Assembly: GCA_006226965.1 (NCBI GenBank)
Contig: SBGQ01000106.1
Location: 1 to 44,862 of the forward strand
DNA from: a bacterium
Lineage (GTDB): Bacteria > Bacteroidota > Rhodothermia > Balneolales > M1805
Reading direction: 5' to 3'
DNA: 44,862 nt
Position numbers and translations under genes: made by a program. Positions 9,143 through 16,838 of the stretch are shown piece by piece; the stretch's first letter is position 1; every line of letters begins with the position of its first letter. A model generated the notes under the pieces. It saw only the letters and a list, made by a program, of their open reading frames with translations. It did not search any database and was not told the DNA's origin.

Positions 9143-9816
9143 TAGAAATGAAAGCACTAACTAAGGTGTATGCCACAGAAGAAGTGGAAACAACGGCTTT
9201 AAACGAAGTAGATCTCACCATTGCGAAAGGTTCATTTACGGCAATTATGGGACCGTCCGGTTGTGGAAAATCTACCTTATTAAACATTATTGGGCTGTTA
9301 GATACGCCAAGTTCCGGTAGTTATCAATTTGACGGAACTGAAATAGCCGGAATGTCGGAAAGAGAACGGGCTAAGTTTCGAAAAGGAAACATCGGGTTCA
9401 TCTTCCAGAGTTTTAATTTGATTGACGAACTCACGGTATATGAAAATATTGAATTGCCCTTGCAGTACATTGGGTTATCAAAGGTAGAGTGTGAAAAGCG
9501 TGTGCATGCCGCTTTGGAGAAAGTGCAAATGATGCATCGTAAGAACCATTATCCGCAACAACTATCCGGTGGACAACAACAACGTGTAGCCATTGCTCGT
9601 GCTGTTGTTGCGAATCCTTCACTTTTATTAGCTGATGAGCCAACCGGAAATCTTGATTCCGTGCACGGGCAAGAAGTAATGGAATTGTTGACAGAATTGA
9701 ATAAATCGGGATCAACAATTGTAATGGTTACTCATTCAAACACAGATGCTGCATTTGCCAACAGAATAATCAGATTATTTGATGGCCACATTGTTGAAGA
9801 ACAATCATTGGCTTAA
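9139..9816 (+). CDS. ABC transporter ATPase, MacB/LolD type
   Basis: A 225-aa nucleotide-binding subunit with all canonical motifs: Walker [10 protein letters not shown] (38-46), Q-loop FIFQSFN (Q90), signature LSGGQQQR (142-149), Walker [13 protein letters not shown] (162-173), and the switch His in VTHS near 198. The sequence is of the MacB/LolD/FtsE type that energises mechanotransmission or lipoprotein and peptide export rather than import. The start overlaps the adaptor gene (ATGA). No FtsX/MacB-like permease gene lies within the window, so the membrane subunit must be encoded elsewhere or upstream in another operon. A strong bidirectional terminator follows. Confidence 0.92.
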   Translation: MIEMKALTKVYATEEVETTALNEVDLTIAKGSFTAIMGPSGCGKSTLLNIIGLLDTPSSGSYQFDGTEIAGMSERERAKFRKGNIGFIFQSFNLIDELTVYENIELPLQYIGLSKVECEKRVHAALEKVQMMHRKNHYPQQLSGGQQQRVAIARAVVANPSLLLADEPTGNLDSVHGQEVMELLTELNKSGSTIVMVTHSNTDAAFANRIIRLFDGHIVEEQSLA

Positions 9817-9830
9817 ACGTGAATGGCAAA

Positions 9831-9864
9831 AAAAAAAGCTCTGACGAAAATCAGAGCTTTTTTT
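9831..9864. terminator. Bidirectional rho-independent terminator
   Basis: The stem AGCTCTGA / TCAGAGCT (9837-9844 and 9851-9858) with a CGAAAA loop is flanked by a run of A on the left and a run of T on the right. It can end both the plus-strand ABC operon and the convergent minus-strand chemoreceptor gene. Confidence 0.9.
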
Positions 9865-9880
9865 ATATCCGAATTTTGAT

Positions 9881-11467
9881 TTAGAAATCTTCAAAATCAT
9901 CATCCATCGGAATCACTTTAGAAGGATCAATATTTCCAAATGGATTTGAATTAACATTAGAACTTTGTTTTACATTGCTAGAGCTAGTTCCTGCATGTGT
10001 TGAGGACTTTGAATGTATACTAGATTTTGCTTTTGTAGGCGAATTTGTTTTTTTTGTTGACTTGCTTTGTGAAGATCCTTCAGATGATTGTGAAGTAATT
10101 TCTCCGTTTACTAAGTGAGTCATTTCCTGAACAATTTCAATCAATTGAGTTGCCTCAGCTTTTAAGTTTGCAGCGGCAGAAGAGTTTTCTTCAGCACCGG
10201 CAGCATTTTTCTGAGTAACGGCATCAACGTGAACCATTGCACGGTTAATTTGCTCTAAGCCTTGTGATTGCTCAAGAGAAGCGGCAGTAATTTCACTTAC
10301 CAGTTCATTTACTTTTTGGGTTTTTTGATCAATCTCAACTAAGATTTCACCAACTTGACCGGCAATGTTAACACCACCGTTTGCCGCCTGACGTGAGCGT
10401 TCAATAATTGATTCGGTTTCTTTTGCCGCATCAGATGTACGAAGAGCTAAACGACGAACTTCTTCAGCAACTACTGCAAAACCAAGACCTGCTTGACCGG
10501 CACGTGCAGCTTCAACCGCAGCGTTTAATGCTAATAAATTAGTTTGGAATGCAATTTCATCAATTGCTTTAATAATTTTTGAGGTCTCGTCAGTAGAGTT
10601 TTTCAACTCAACCATAGATTCGTTCATGCGCTGCATAGCGTTATTACCTTTTGTTGCAGCTTTACGAGCTTCTTCTGAAAGTTGATTTGCCTGTTGAGCG
10701 CTTTCAGCATTTCGTTTTGTCATAGAAGCTAATTCTTCGAGCGAAGCAGAAGTTTCTTCTAATGATGAGGCTTGCTGAGAAGCACCGTCAGCCATATCCT
10801 GACTGGAAGCAGCTACTTGCTCAGATGCATCGCTGATTGAACGTGCGGCATCTTGTAAACGGTTGTTGCTGCGTAAAATCGGTTTGTTAATTGATCCTGC
10901 AAACCAGTATCCTAAACCGATATAAATAAATAATGCGATAATGGAAATGAAAATCGTAGTAATGAGAATCTCAGAAGAAGACTCTTTTAATTTTACTTCT
11001 GAGTACGAAATTTTGAAAATACCGATGAGCTCTTTACTTCCGTTTTCATCAAAATTTAGTGTTCTGAAAATTGGAGCAGTGAAAACGAGATAATTGTCCT
11101 CAAAAGCATAGGTGATTTCGTTTTGAACTTCTGTGATCGTGAGTTTATCGCTACCCGGACCGACAGCATAAATTGGTTGTAGAACCTCATCAAACAAAGC
11201 AAAATTATAAACGCCATCATCTAAATGGTCGTTATCGAAATGAGCTAAAGCATCTCGAATGAGTGAACCGTCATCCAAAATTCTTGCTTCAACAGCAGCG
11301 GAAAGTTGTTTAGAAATAGCATCAGTAGTATTTCTGGAAGATTCAACTAAGATCATTCTTCCCATTTCAGTTGATTTTGAAGGGAAGTAAATAGCCATAA
11401 AAGCTGAAACTAAGATACCTGTCCCAACAAAAATAGCGATAATGCGAGCACGGAGCGAAAAATTCAT
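9881..11467 (-). CDS. Methyl-accepting chemotaxis protein
   Basis: A 528-aa chemoreceptor. TM1 is about residues 9-27, a periplasmic sensor domain of roughly 135 residues follows, and TM2 is about 167-190. A short HAMP-like linker leads into the long coiled-coil signalling domain. The highly conserved hairpin tip ([21 protein letters not shown]) and the following [13 protein letters not shown] lie near residues 304-343. The C-terminus is a low-complexity Ser/Lys/Thr tail (about 450-505) ending in an acidic [10 protein letters not shown] tail. The ligand is unknown. The gene lies 100 bp downstream of the amylase pair on the same strand with no obvious terminator between, so co-transcription and sensing of glucan breakdown products is possible but unproven. 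Confidence 0.93.
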   Translation of the reverse strand: MNFSLRARIIAIFVGTGILVSAFMAIYFPSKSTEMGRMILVESSRNTTDAISKQLSAAVEARILDDGSLIRDALAHFDNDHLDDGVYNFALFDEVLQPIYAVGPGSDKLTITEVQNEITYAFEDNYLVFTAPIFRTLNFDENGSKELIGIFKISYSEVKLKESSSEILITTIFISIIALFIYIGLGYWFAGSINKPILRSNNRLQDAARSISDASEQVAASSQDMADGASQQASSLEETSASLEELASMTKRNAESAQQANQLSEEARKAATKGNNAMQRMNESMVELKNSTDETSKIIKAIDEIAFQTNLLALNAAVEAARAGQAGLGFAVVAEEVRRLALRTSDAAKETESIIERSRQAANGGVNIAGQVGEILVEIDQKTQKVNELVSEITAASLEQSQGLEQINRAMVHVDAVTQKNAAGAEENSSAAANLKAEATQLIEIVQEMTHLVNGEITSQSSEGSSQSKSTKKTNSPTKAKSSIHSKSSTHAGTSSSNVKQSSNVNSNPFGNIDPSKVIPMDDDFEDF

Positions 11468-11567
11468 GTTAGTCTAAAATTAAATTAAGAGACATCAACA
11501 GAAGCATGTATTGGCTTAAAGTAGTAAGCAATGAATGAAAATAAAAACGAGAATGAAAAAAAACGAT

Positions 11568-13454
11568 TCAACTTCTAAATTTTTTTAAAATGATAACATC
11601 TTTTGGCGGCAAGATGTAGTTGTTTGTTTTTTTGTCAAACTGAGATTTTGAATTAAACACCTTAAAACTGTGTATGGAGTAATTTTTATAGTCTTTAGAA
11701 CTCAATGTATAATCGGAATCCGCTGAATTATTAATAATAATGATAAACTTGTCATTGTTATTTAGTTCACGTTCATAATAAACAACAGCATTTGAAAGCG
11801 CTTTAAAGTTTGAAACGTTACCCAAACTGAGCGTCTGATTACTTTTTCTTAATTGTATAAGTTCTTTTATGAACATTGTCCATAGTGTATCAGAGGATAC
11901 AGTTTGTGTGTAATCAGACTCAAAAAGTCGTTTTTCATTTAATTGAAACAACTGATTTGTAGAATATACTTCGGAATCAAATTGGAATTCAGGCCACCAA
12001 ATCGGTTTTCTGTTATCCGGATCGTCGGCGCCAGTCATGAGAAACTCATCGCCATTCCAAATATGAGGAGCTCCAATCCATGTAAATTGATGAATAAGTG
12101 CTAATTGAAGATTACGTTTATCTGCCGGAGTTATTGAACCGGAATAATAAAGTTTGTCATCTCTGGGATTTACTTTGTTTTTGTAATGATTTCTATTCGC
12201 AAATGATGATGCTAATCGTTCAGAGTCATGAGTTGCCATTGTATTCATCAGATAAGGAGCATAGTCTGATGAAAGATTAACCGAGTCTAAATTAGATACG
12301 AACTGATATGCTTGTATAGAATCGGAGTTATTTCCAAAGAATGAACGTGTTTCTCTGAACCATCTGTAATTCATAACAGCATGAAAAATGGAATCGTTTA
12401 ACCATGGTTTGGGGTCAAACATTTTTTGTGGCCATTTTTCCCACCAAACTTCTCCGATTAAATAGGCCTCAGGATTAATATCTTTAACAAAGGCATTGTA
12501 ATCAGTCCAAAAGTCAAGAGGAACCATTTCTGCAACATCTAAACGAAATCCATCAATACCATCTGATGTGTCGCCGTCATTATTAGGATCTAGCCAACGT
12601 TTTGTAACCGCAAAAATGTGCGCTTTTACATCTTCCGTTAGATTACCTTTTATTGCACCGTGCGATTTACCAGTTGGTCTGTTTATTTTTTTAAACTCGG
12701 GTAGTTCTGCTACACCGGCCCATCCTTTGTAATTAAATTCATTTTCGGCTGTTTGAGGATTGTCAAAAGACTCAATTTCGTACCAAGTTGCAAAATTTGA
12801 ACGCTCCTGTTGTTTTAAAATATCATCCCAAGCCCAAAAGGTGACTCCTGTATGATTCCATGAAAAATCAACAATAACTTTTATTTGATTTTTATGGAGT
12901 TCTTGTACCAATTTTAAAAATAAGCTGTCGGCTGTTGTCCATCTCCAAGTTGATGGGTCTGCCGGGTTTTCAGATTGAATTATTTCATTATCCAAATCAG
13001 GGTTTGAGCCGAAGTTTCTATCCATGTGACGATAATTTCGGGCATCGTATTTATGTAATGAGGGGGAATCATTAATCGGATTGAAATAAATGGCATTTAT
13101 ACCAAGGTCAATAAAATGCGGTATTTTTTTTAATACACCTTCAAAATCTCCGCCAAACCGCCGCATTTGAACTGTATAATAAAAATCGTGACCGGTTTCT
13201 TTCTCCCATGCAGGTTGTTCATACCAATTAGAAGTCCAGTTACTTAACTGCCAATTTTGAGGTTTGTCATGTGGCCAAGAGCCTTGAATATCTATTAATC
13301 GCGGGTCGTTTGAGGTATTCCCGTTATAAAAACGTTCAACAAAAACTTGATACCATATCGCTTTCTTTGCCCATTCTGGGCCGTTTGACTGTGCTTGTGC
13401 TATCTGAAAGGAACAACATATCCATATAAGAATAGTTCGTATAAAAAATTTCAT
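11568..13454 (-). CDS. GH13 alpha-amylase family enzyme, periplasmic (neopullulanase/cyclomaltodextrinase-like)
   Basis: A 628-aa glycoside hydrolase with a signal peptide (about residues 1-22, ending AQAQ). The four conserved GH13 regions are intact: region I VIVDFSWNHT (D196, N200, H201), region II GFRLDVAE (R304, nucleophile D306), region III LIGEVWW (acid/base E335) and region IV MATHDSE (H409, D410). An inserted segment around 285-300 with NNDGDTSDGIDG could bind calcium. The Trp-rich N-terminal region and length match SusA-like periplasmic enzymes that cut maltodextrins or cyclodextrins. It has no T9SS sorting domain, so it should stay in the periplasm. It is close in sequence and motif order to the GH13 at 32390. 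It is encoded 5 bp after the 457-aa GH13, forming a two-gene operon. Confidence 0.92.
   Translation of the reverse strand: MKFFIRTILIWICCSFQIAQAQSNGPEWAKKAIWYQVFVERFYNGNTSNDPRLIDIQGSWPHDKPQNWQLSNWTSNWYEQPAWEKETGHDFYYTVQMRRFGGDFEGVLKKIPHFIDLGINAIYFNPINDSPSLHKYDARNYRHMDRNFGSNPDLDNEIIQSENPADPSTWRWTTADSLFLKLVQELHKNQIKVIVDFSWNHTGVTFWAWDDILKQQERSNFATWYEIESFDNPQTAENEFNYKGWAGVAELPEFKKINRPTGKSHGAIKGNLTEDVKAHIFAVTKRWLDPNNDGDTSDGIDGFRLDVAEMVPLDFWTDYNAFVKDINPEAYLIGEVWWEKWPQKMFDPKPWLNDSIFHAVMNYRWFRETRSFFGNNSDSIQAYQFVSNLDSVNLSSDYAPYLMNTMATHDSERLASSFANRNHYKNKVNPRDDKLYYSGSITPADKRNLQLALIHQFTWIGAPHIWNGDEFLMTGADDPDNRKPIWWPEFQFDSEVYSTNQLFQLNEKRLFESDYTQTVSSDTLWTMFIKELIQLRKSNQTLSLGNVSNFKALSNAVVYYERELNNNDKFIIIINNSADSDYTLSSKDYKNYSIHSFKVFNSKSQFDKKTNNYILPPKDVIILKKFRS
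11793..11806. promoter_or_regulatory. Intragenic CRE/LacI-like palindrome (candidate)
   Basis: TGAAAGCGCTTTAA contains the perfect 10-bp palindrome AAAGCGCTTT. Read on the other strand (TTAAAGCGCTTTCA) it matches the promoter operator at 15093 in 12 of 14 positions. It lies inside the GH13 coding sequence, near its 3' end. It may be an auxiliary or roadblock site, or chance. Confidence 0.25.
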
Positions 13455-13459
13455 GGTGA

Positions 13460-14833
13460 TTAATCCTTCAATAAAATATAATATTCGTAGTTCGAGACCG
13501 GGAGCGTTGAGTTTAATTGAACTGTGTTACCATTTATCAAATTCTTAAACGATAAGCCGGTGAATTCGGTCGGAATTGATACAGAGAGTGATTTATTTCG
13601 AATGTTCGCTATAAATAATAGTGTGTCATTGTTAAATGTCTTGCTAAAAACAACGGCATCATTCGTTGAAAAATCGGTGATAAAATCCGATTTAGATATT
13701 TCATAGTCTGAATACACTTTCAATAAACTCTTATATGCACCAATCATAGTTGGGTTTTGAGTCCAATCAATGGGTGATTTTGTAAAAAACGGTGTGGTTG
13801 AAGCTCTGCCGACTTCTTGCCCTGAATACAAAAGTGGCACACCACCCATAAAAATGGTAATTGCAGATGCGGTAAGGGCTACATCAACACCTCCGAAAAG
13901 TGTGATTGGCGATGCATCCCATGCCGACTCATCATGATTTGTCGTAAATCTGAGTACATGCCTGTTTACTAAAACGGAATTGTATTCGTTTAAATGAGTT
14001 TGATACAAACTTGAAGCTGATGAGCCTTTGAATGCGTTTTTTAAGCTGTTGTAATAGTTCCAGCCGTAAATCATAGCAAAACCGGCTTTTAAATGGTCGT
14101 CTCTTACACCTTCAGCGAGAAAGATAAATTTTCTATTCGGAATTGATTTTATACGAGAGATTGCAGATTGCCAAAAATCGAACGGAACACCGTCAGCATA
14201 ATCACATCGAAAGCCGTCAATATTTGCTTCAAGAGCCCAATACATCATGGCATCAATCATCGCGAATCGCATCTCTGCATTGTTAAAGTTTAAATCAGCA
14301 ACATCAGTCCAGTTTGTTCCTTCCGGATGAATTATTTCTCCGGATGAATTTTGTGTGTACCAAGATGAATTTTCCATCCAAACATTATCCCAGGATGTAT
14401 GATTAGCTACCCAATCCAGTACAACAGCAACGCCGTTTTCGTGTGCCAAATCCGTTAACTCCCGAAGTTTATCAAGTGATCCGTACTCTGTATCGACTGC
14501 TTTAAAGTTTTTAATACAATAGGGAGAGTTAATTGAGTTAACTATTCCGGCTTCATAAATAGGCATCAACCAAATAGTATTAACACCGAGAGCTTTTATT
14601 TCATTAAACCGATTAATAACACCCTGTAAATCACCTTCAGTTGAAAAAGCTCTTAAATTAACTTCATAGATAACTAAATCTTTAGTGTCTGGCACTTCAG
14701 CAAAAGGCGTTGCGTATTGGGTATAAGAGTCCCCCGGTAAAACTTCTTTTTCAGTTTCTTGTTTATCAGAACAAGTAAGAAGTAGAAAGAGTGCAGATAG
14801 CCAGACAAATAAGGTGCGAAGCAAAATCTTCAT
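13460..14833 (-). CDS. GH13 alpha-amylase family lipoprotein
   Basis: A 457-aa enzyme, short for the family, with a lipoprotein signal (LLLTC, predicted lipidated Cys21). The barrel begins near DLVIYEVNLRAFS. Conserved regions are I VVLDWVANHT (D140, N144, H145), II GFRCDYAD (R209, nucleophile D211), III FLAEG (acid/base E241) and IV TTNHDE (H300, D301), so it should be active. A compact C-terminal beta-domain follows, and no separate carbohydrate-binding module is seen. Lipid anchoring places it in the outer membrane, where it could act as a SusG-like or periplasm-facing alpha-amylase. It is the first gene of the minus-strand pair and is divergent from the large glucan operon, with which it shares a 299-bp regulatory gap. 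Confidence 0.9.
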   Translation of the reverse strand: MKILLRTLFVWLSALFLLLTCSDKQETEKEVLPGDSYTQYATPFAEVPDTKDLVIYEVNLRAFSTEGDLQGVINRFNEIKALGVNTIWLMPIYEAGIVNSINSPYCIKNFKAVDTEYGSLDKLRELTDLAHENGVAVVLDWVANHTSWDNVWMENSSWYTQNSSGEIIHPEGTNWTDVADLNFNNAEMRFAMIDAMMYWALEANIDGFRCDYADGVPFDFWQSAISRIKSIPNRKFIFLAEGVRDDHLKAGFAMIYGWNYYNSLKNAFKGSSASSLYQTHLNEYNSVLVNRHVLRFTTNHDESAWDASPITLFGGVDVALTASAITIFMGGVPLLYSGQEVGRASTTPFFTKSPIDWTQNPTMIGAYKSLLKVYSDYEISKSDFITDFSTNDAVVFSKTFNNDTLLFIANIRNKSLSVSIPTEFTGLSFKNLINGNTVQLNSTLPVSNYEYYILLKD

Positions 14834-15084
14834 TAGAAAAACGTTCGTTAAAATTGGAACGTAGTGATTATTGAAAAAAAAGGAAATGCTTACATAGGGT
14901 TGTGATAATTTTTGACATTTACCTCTTATACACTTAGAAATGTGCGCCTGTTGTTGTACATCACAGAGCTGTTTTTTTAGTAATAATTTTCTTGTTAAGT
15001 GATTTAATATTAAATGTTTGAGTGGTTCGATGGCTATTGTTTTATAGTCAGATAAAAAAAGATGTTAAATGCTTAAATATAGAC

Positions 15085-15113
15085 TTGAAAAATGTAAGCG
15101 CTTTCACTATTAT
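15085..15113 (+). promoter_or_regulatory. Sigma70-like promoter of the glucan operon
   Basis: TTGAAA (15085-15090; 5 of 6 to the -35 consensus), an exactly 17-nt spacer, then TATTAT (15108-15113; 5 of 6 to the -10 consensus). Transcription would begin around 15119-15121, giving a short leader of about a dozen nucleotides before the ATG at 15133. The spacer is filled by the LacI-type operator. Confidence 0.6.
15093..15106. promoter_or_regulatory. LacI/CRE-type operator
   Basis: TGTAAGCGCTTTCA is a near-palindrome around a central CG and fits the LacI/GalR-family catabolite-responsive-element pattern (TGNAANCGNWNNCA). It lies wholly between the -35 and -10 boxes, where a bound repressor would exclude RNA polymerase. 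The LacI-family gene at 28417 is the natural candidate to bind it. Confidence 0.7.
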
Positions 15114-15132
15114 AGATTCGGTTGGTAAAAAA

Positions 15133-16836
15133 ATGATTAGAAAAGCGGTACATATTACAGGTTTTCTTTGGCTCGTTTGCGGGTTTGCTTCTTGCAATTA
15201 CGATACCGGAAGTATGTCTGGCGGCGATGTGTTGGCGTCAATAAATGACAAGTCGATAACTGTTCAGCAGTTTGAGAATGCCTTTAACTACTATCGAAGA
15301 AAAAGTGGTTATGCATTGGAGCCCAATTCAAAAACCAAATTGGATGTGTTGAACAATGAATTCAGTAAGTTGGTTCTGGCGCAAGTTGCACAAGATAAAG
15401 GCTATGATTTACAGGACGAGATTGTTCATGAGAATAAAATTATTGAAAGACAATATTTACTTGATTTATACCAAAAAGAAGTTGTTGAAAACAGTGTAGC
15501 AATTTCAGAAAAAGAGTTGCGCCAATTGTTTGTATATGCAAATACCCGAGTTAAAGCGTCACATCTTTTTGCGCCAACATTAACTGAAGCATTACAATTA
15601 AAAGTAAGATTACAAAACGGTGAATCATTTGAAAATTTGGCTAAAGAAGTTTTCAAAACGAGCTATTTAGCAACAAGTGGTGGCGATGTAGGCGAGTTTG
15701 GATTTGATGAAATGGATATTGCATTCGAGTTGGCTGCGTTCAATGCAAAGGTAGATTCAGTTGTTGGGCCGGTTAAAACAGCGCAGGGGTATAGTTTAAT
15801 AAAAGTTACTTCCAAATTTACCAAGCCATTAATCACTGAGAATGAATTTAACGGTATGCGCTCAAACTTGGCCGTGATTGCTAAGCGCAGAGAAACGGAG
15901 TTGAAGAAAAGATTTTTACTCGATGCTTTTGTTACAAACTTTCAACCAGATGAAAAAGTGGTGACAAATTTGTGGGAAAAGATTCACGAAGGTCTGCAGA
16001 ATAATCGGGAAAATGAATATAAAAGAGATGTTATAATGAAAGTCGCGGGTGGTACATCCGGCGACTTTGGTGTTTTTGATGATATCGTTATTAGTGCTGC
16101 TGATGTAGTGAATGAATTATATTATTCACCAGAATTGACGCTTGACAGAATTAAAAATAAAGCAGTATTCAGTAATATGATTTTAGGGTTAGCGTACAGG
16201 GTTTATCAGCTCAAAAAGGTTGATAATTTAGGTTTAGTGCGTAAAACTGACGTAAATGAGCGAATAAAATATGCTCAAAATATGAATTTGGTGAAGGCAT
16301 TATTAGCAGACTTAGAGGATGAGATAAACATACCCGATTTTGAAATCTATGCTTATTACGAGGCTAATAAATCGAATTTAGAAAAACCACTGCAAATGGA
16401 TTTCTTAAAAATTGTAACTGACTCAAAAGAAAAAGCAGTAAAAGCTTTGGAAGAGCTCAATTCAAACAAAAGTAACGAGCTGGCTGTATTGAAGAAGTAT
16501 ACAATAGATAATGAAAGTTTACTCTACAACGGTAGAACCGGACTAAAACCAATTCAAGAATTTGGTACAATCGGGTTAAAGTTAAAACTGTTAAATCCCG
16601 GACAAATTTCAAGTGTAATTGATGTAAGCGAAACAGAATATCATGTTTACGTTTGCAAAGAACGTCAGAATTCAAGATTACTTTCAATCGATGAAGCTTG
16701 GGGACAAATTGAAAGAACTTTAAAAGAAAAAACACTAGCTCAGGAAAAAACAAAATTGATGGCTGAGTCCTCAAAGTTGCATGATGCTAAAGTTTTTACG
16801 GAAAAAATTCAAACACTAGCTCTTAAACTCAATTAA
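15133..16836 (+). CDS. SurA-like peptidyl-prolyl isomerase lipoprotein
   Basis: A 567-aa protein from the start chosen here. The N-terminus is a lipoprotein signal (MIRKAVHITGFLWLVCGFASC, acceptor Cys21). A SurA-N-like helical region follows (about 33-125), then a PpiC/parvulin rotamase domain (about 137-222: VKASHLFA, SGGDVGEFGF, AQGYSLIKV) and a C-terminal region with a second, weaker PpiC-like segment (about 415-505). Such proteins chaperone outer-membrane barrels. As first gene of the glucan operon, it may be dedicated to folding the receptor and barrel encoded downstream. An in-frame ATG at 15022 would add 37 residues, but that extension is not signal-like and overlaps the promoter and operator. 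Its stop is 2 nt before the TonB receptor gene. Confidence 0.82.
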   Translation: MIRKAVHITGFLWLVCGFASCNYDTGSMSGGDVLASINDKSITVQQFENAFNYYRRKSGYALEPNSKTKLDVLNNEFSKLVLAQVAQDKGYDLQDEIVHENKIIERQYLLDLYQKEVVENSVAISEKELRQLFVYANTRVKASHLFAPTLTEALQLKVRLQNGESFENLAKEVFKTSYLATSGGDVGEFGFDEMDIAFELAAFNAKVDSVVGPVKTAQGYSLIKVTSKFTKPLITENEFNGMRSNLAVIAKRRETELKKRFLLDAFVTNFQPDEKVVTNLWEKIHEGLQNNRENEYKRDVIMKVAGGTSGDFGVFDDIVISAADVVNELYYSPELTLDRIKNKAVFSNMILGLAYRVYQLKKVDNLGLVRKTDVNERIKYAQNMNLVKALLADLEDEINIPDFEIYAYYEANKSNLEKPLQMDFLKIVTDSKEKAVKALEELNSNKSNELAVLKKYTIDNESLLYNGRTGLKPIQEFGTIGLKLKLLNPGQISSVIDVSETEYHVYVCKERQNSRLLSIDEAWGQIERTLKEKTLAQEKTKLMAESSKLHDAKVFTEKIQTLALKLN

Positions 16837-16838
16837 AT

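Larger units (their letters stand above)
14834..15132. promoter_or_regulatory. Divergent regulatory region of the alpha-glucan locus
   Basis: This 299-bp AT-rich gap separates the two divergent operons of the locus. It holds the plus-strand promoter with its embedded operator (15085-15113), an inverted repeat ACGTTC-N10-GAACGT at 14841-14862 immediately upstream of the minus-strand start, and a degenerate operator-like sequence on the minus strand at 14881-14894 (TGTAAGCATTTCCT; 10 of 14 positions match the plus-strand site but the central CG is missing). No protein-coding gene is supported here. The in-frame extension of the first plus-strand gene back to 15022 would run across the promoter. 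Confidence 0.6.

Noticed and set aside
14841-14862. ACGTTC-N10-GAACGT inverted repeat before the minus-strand amylase as a firm operator
   Set aside because: The arms are only 6 bp and there is no second copy in the window, so it is noted within the regulatory region but not called separately.
14912-14940. TTGACA-N17-TAGAAA as the operon promoter
   Set aside because: The -10 box is weak (4 of 6), it would give a leader of almost 190 nt, and a much better promoter with an embedded operator lies at 15085-15113.
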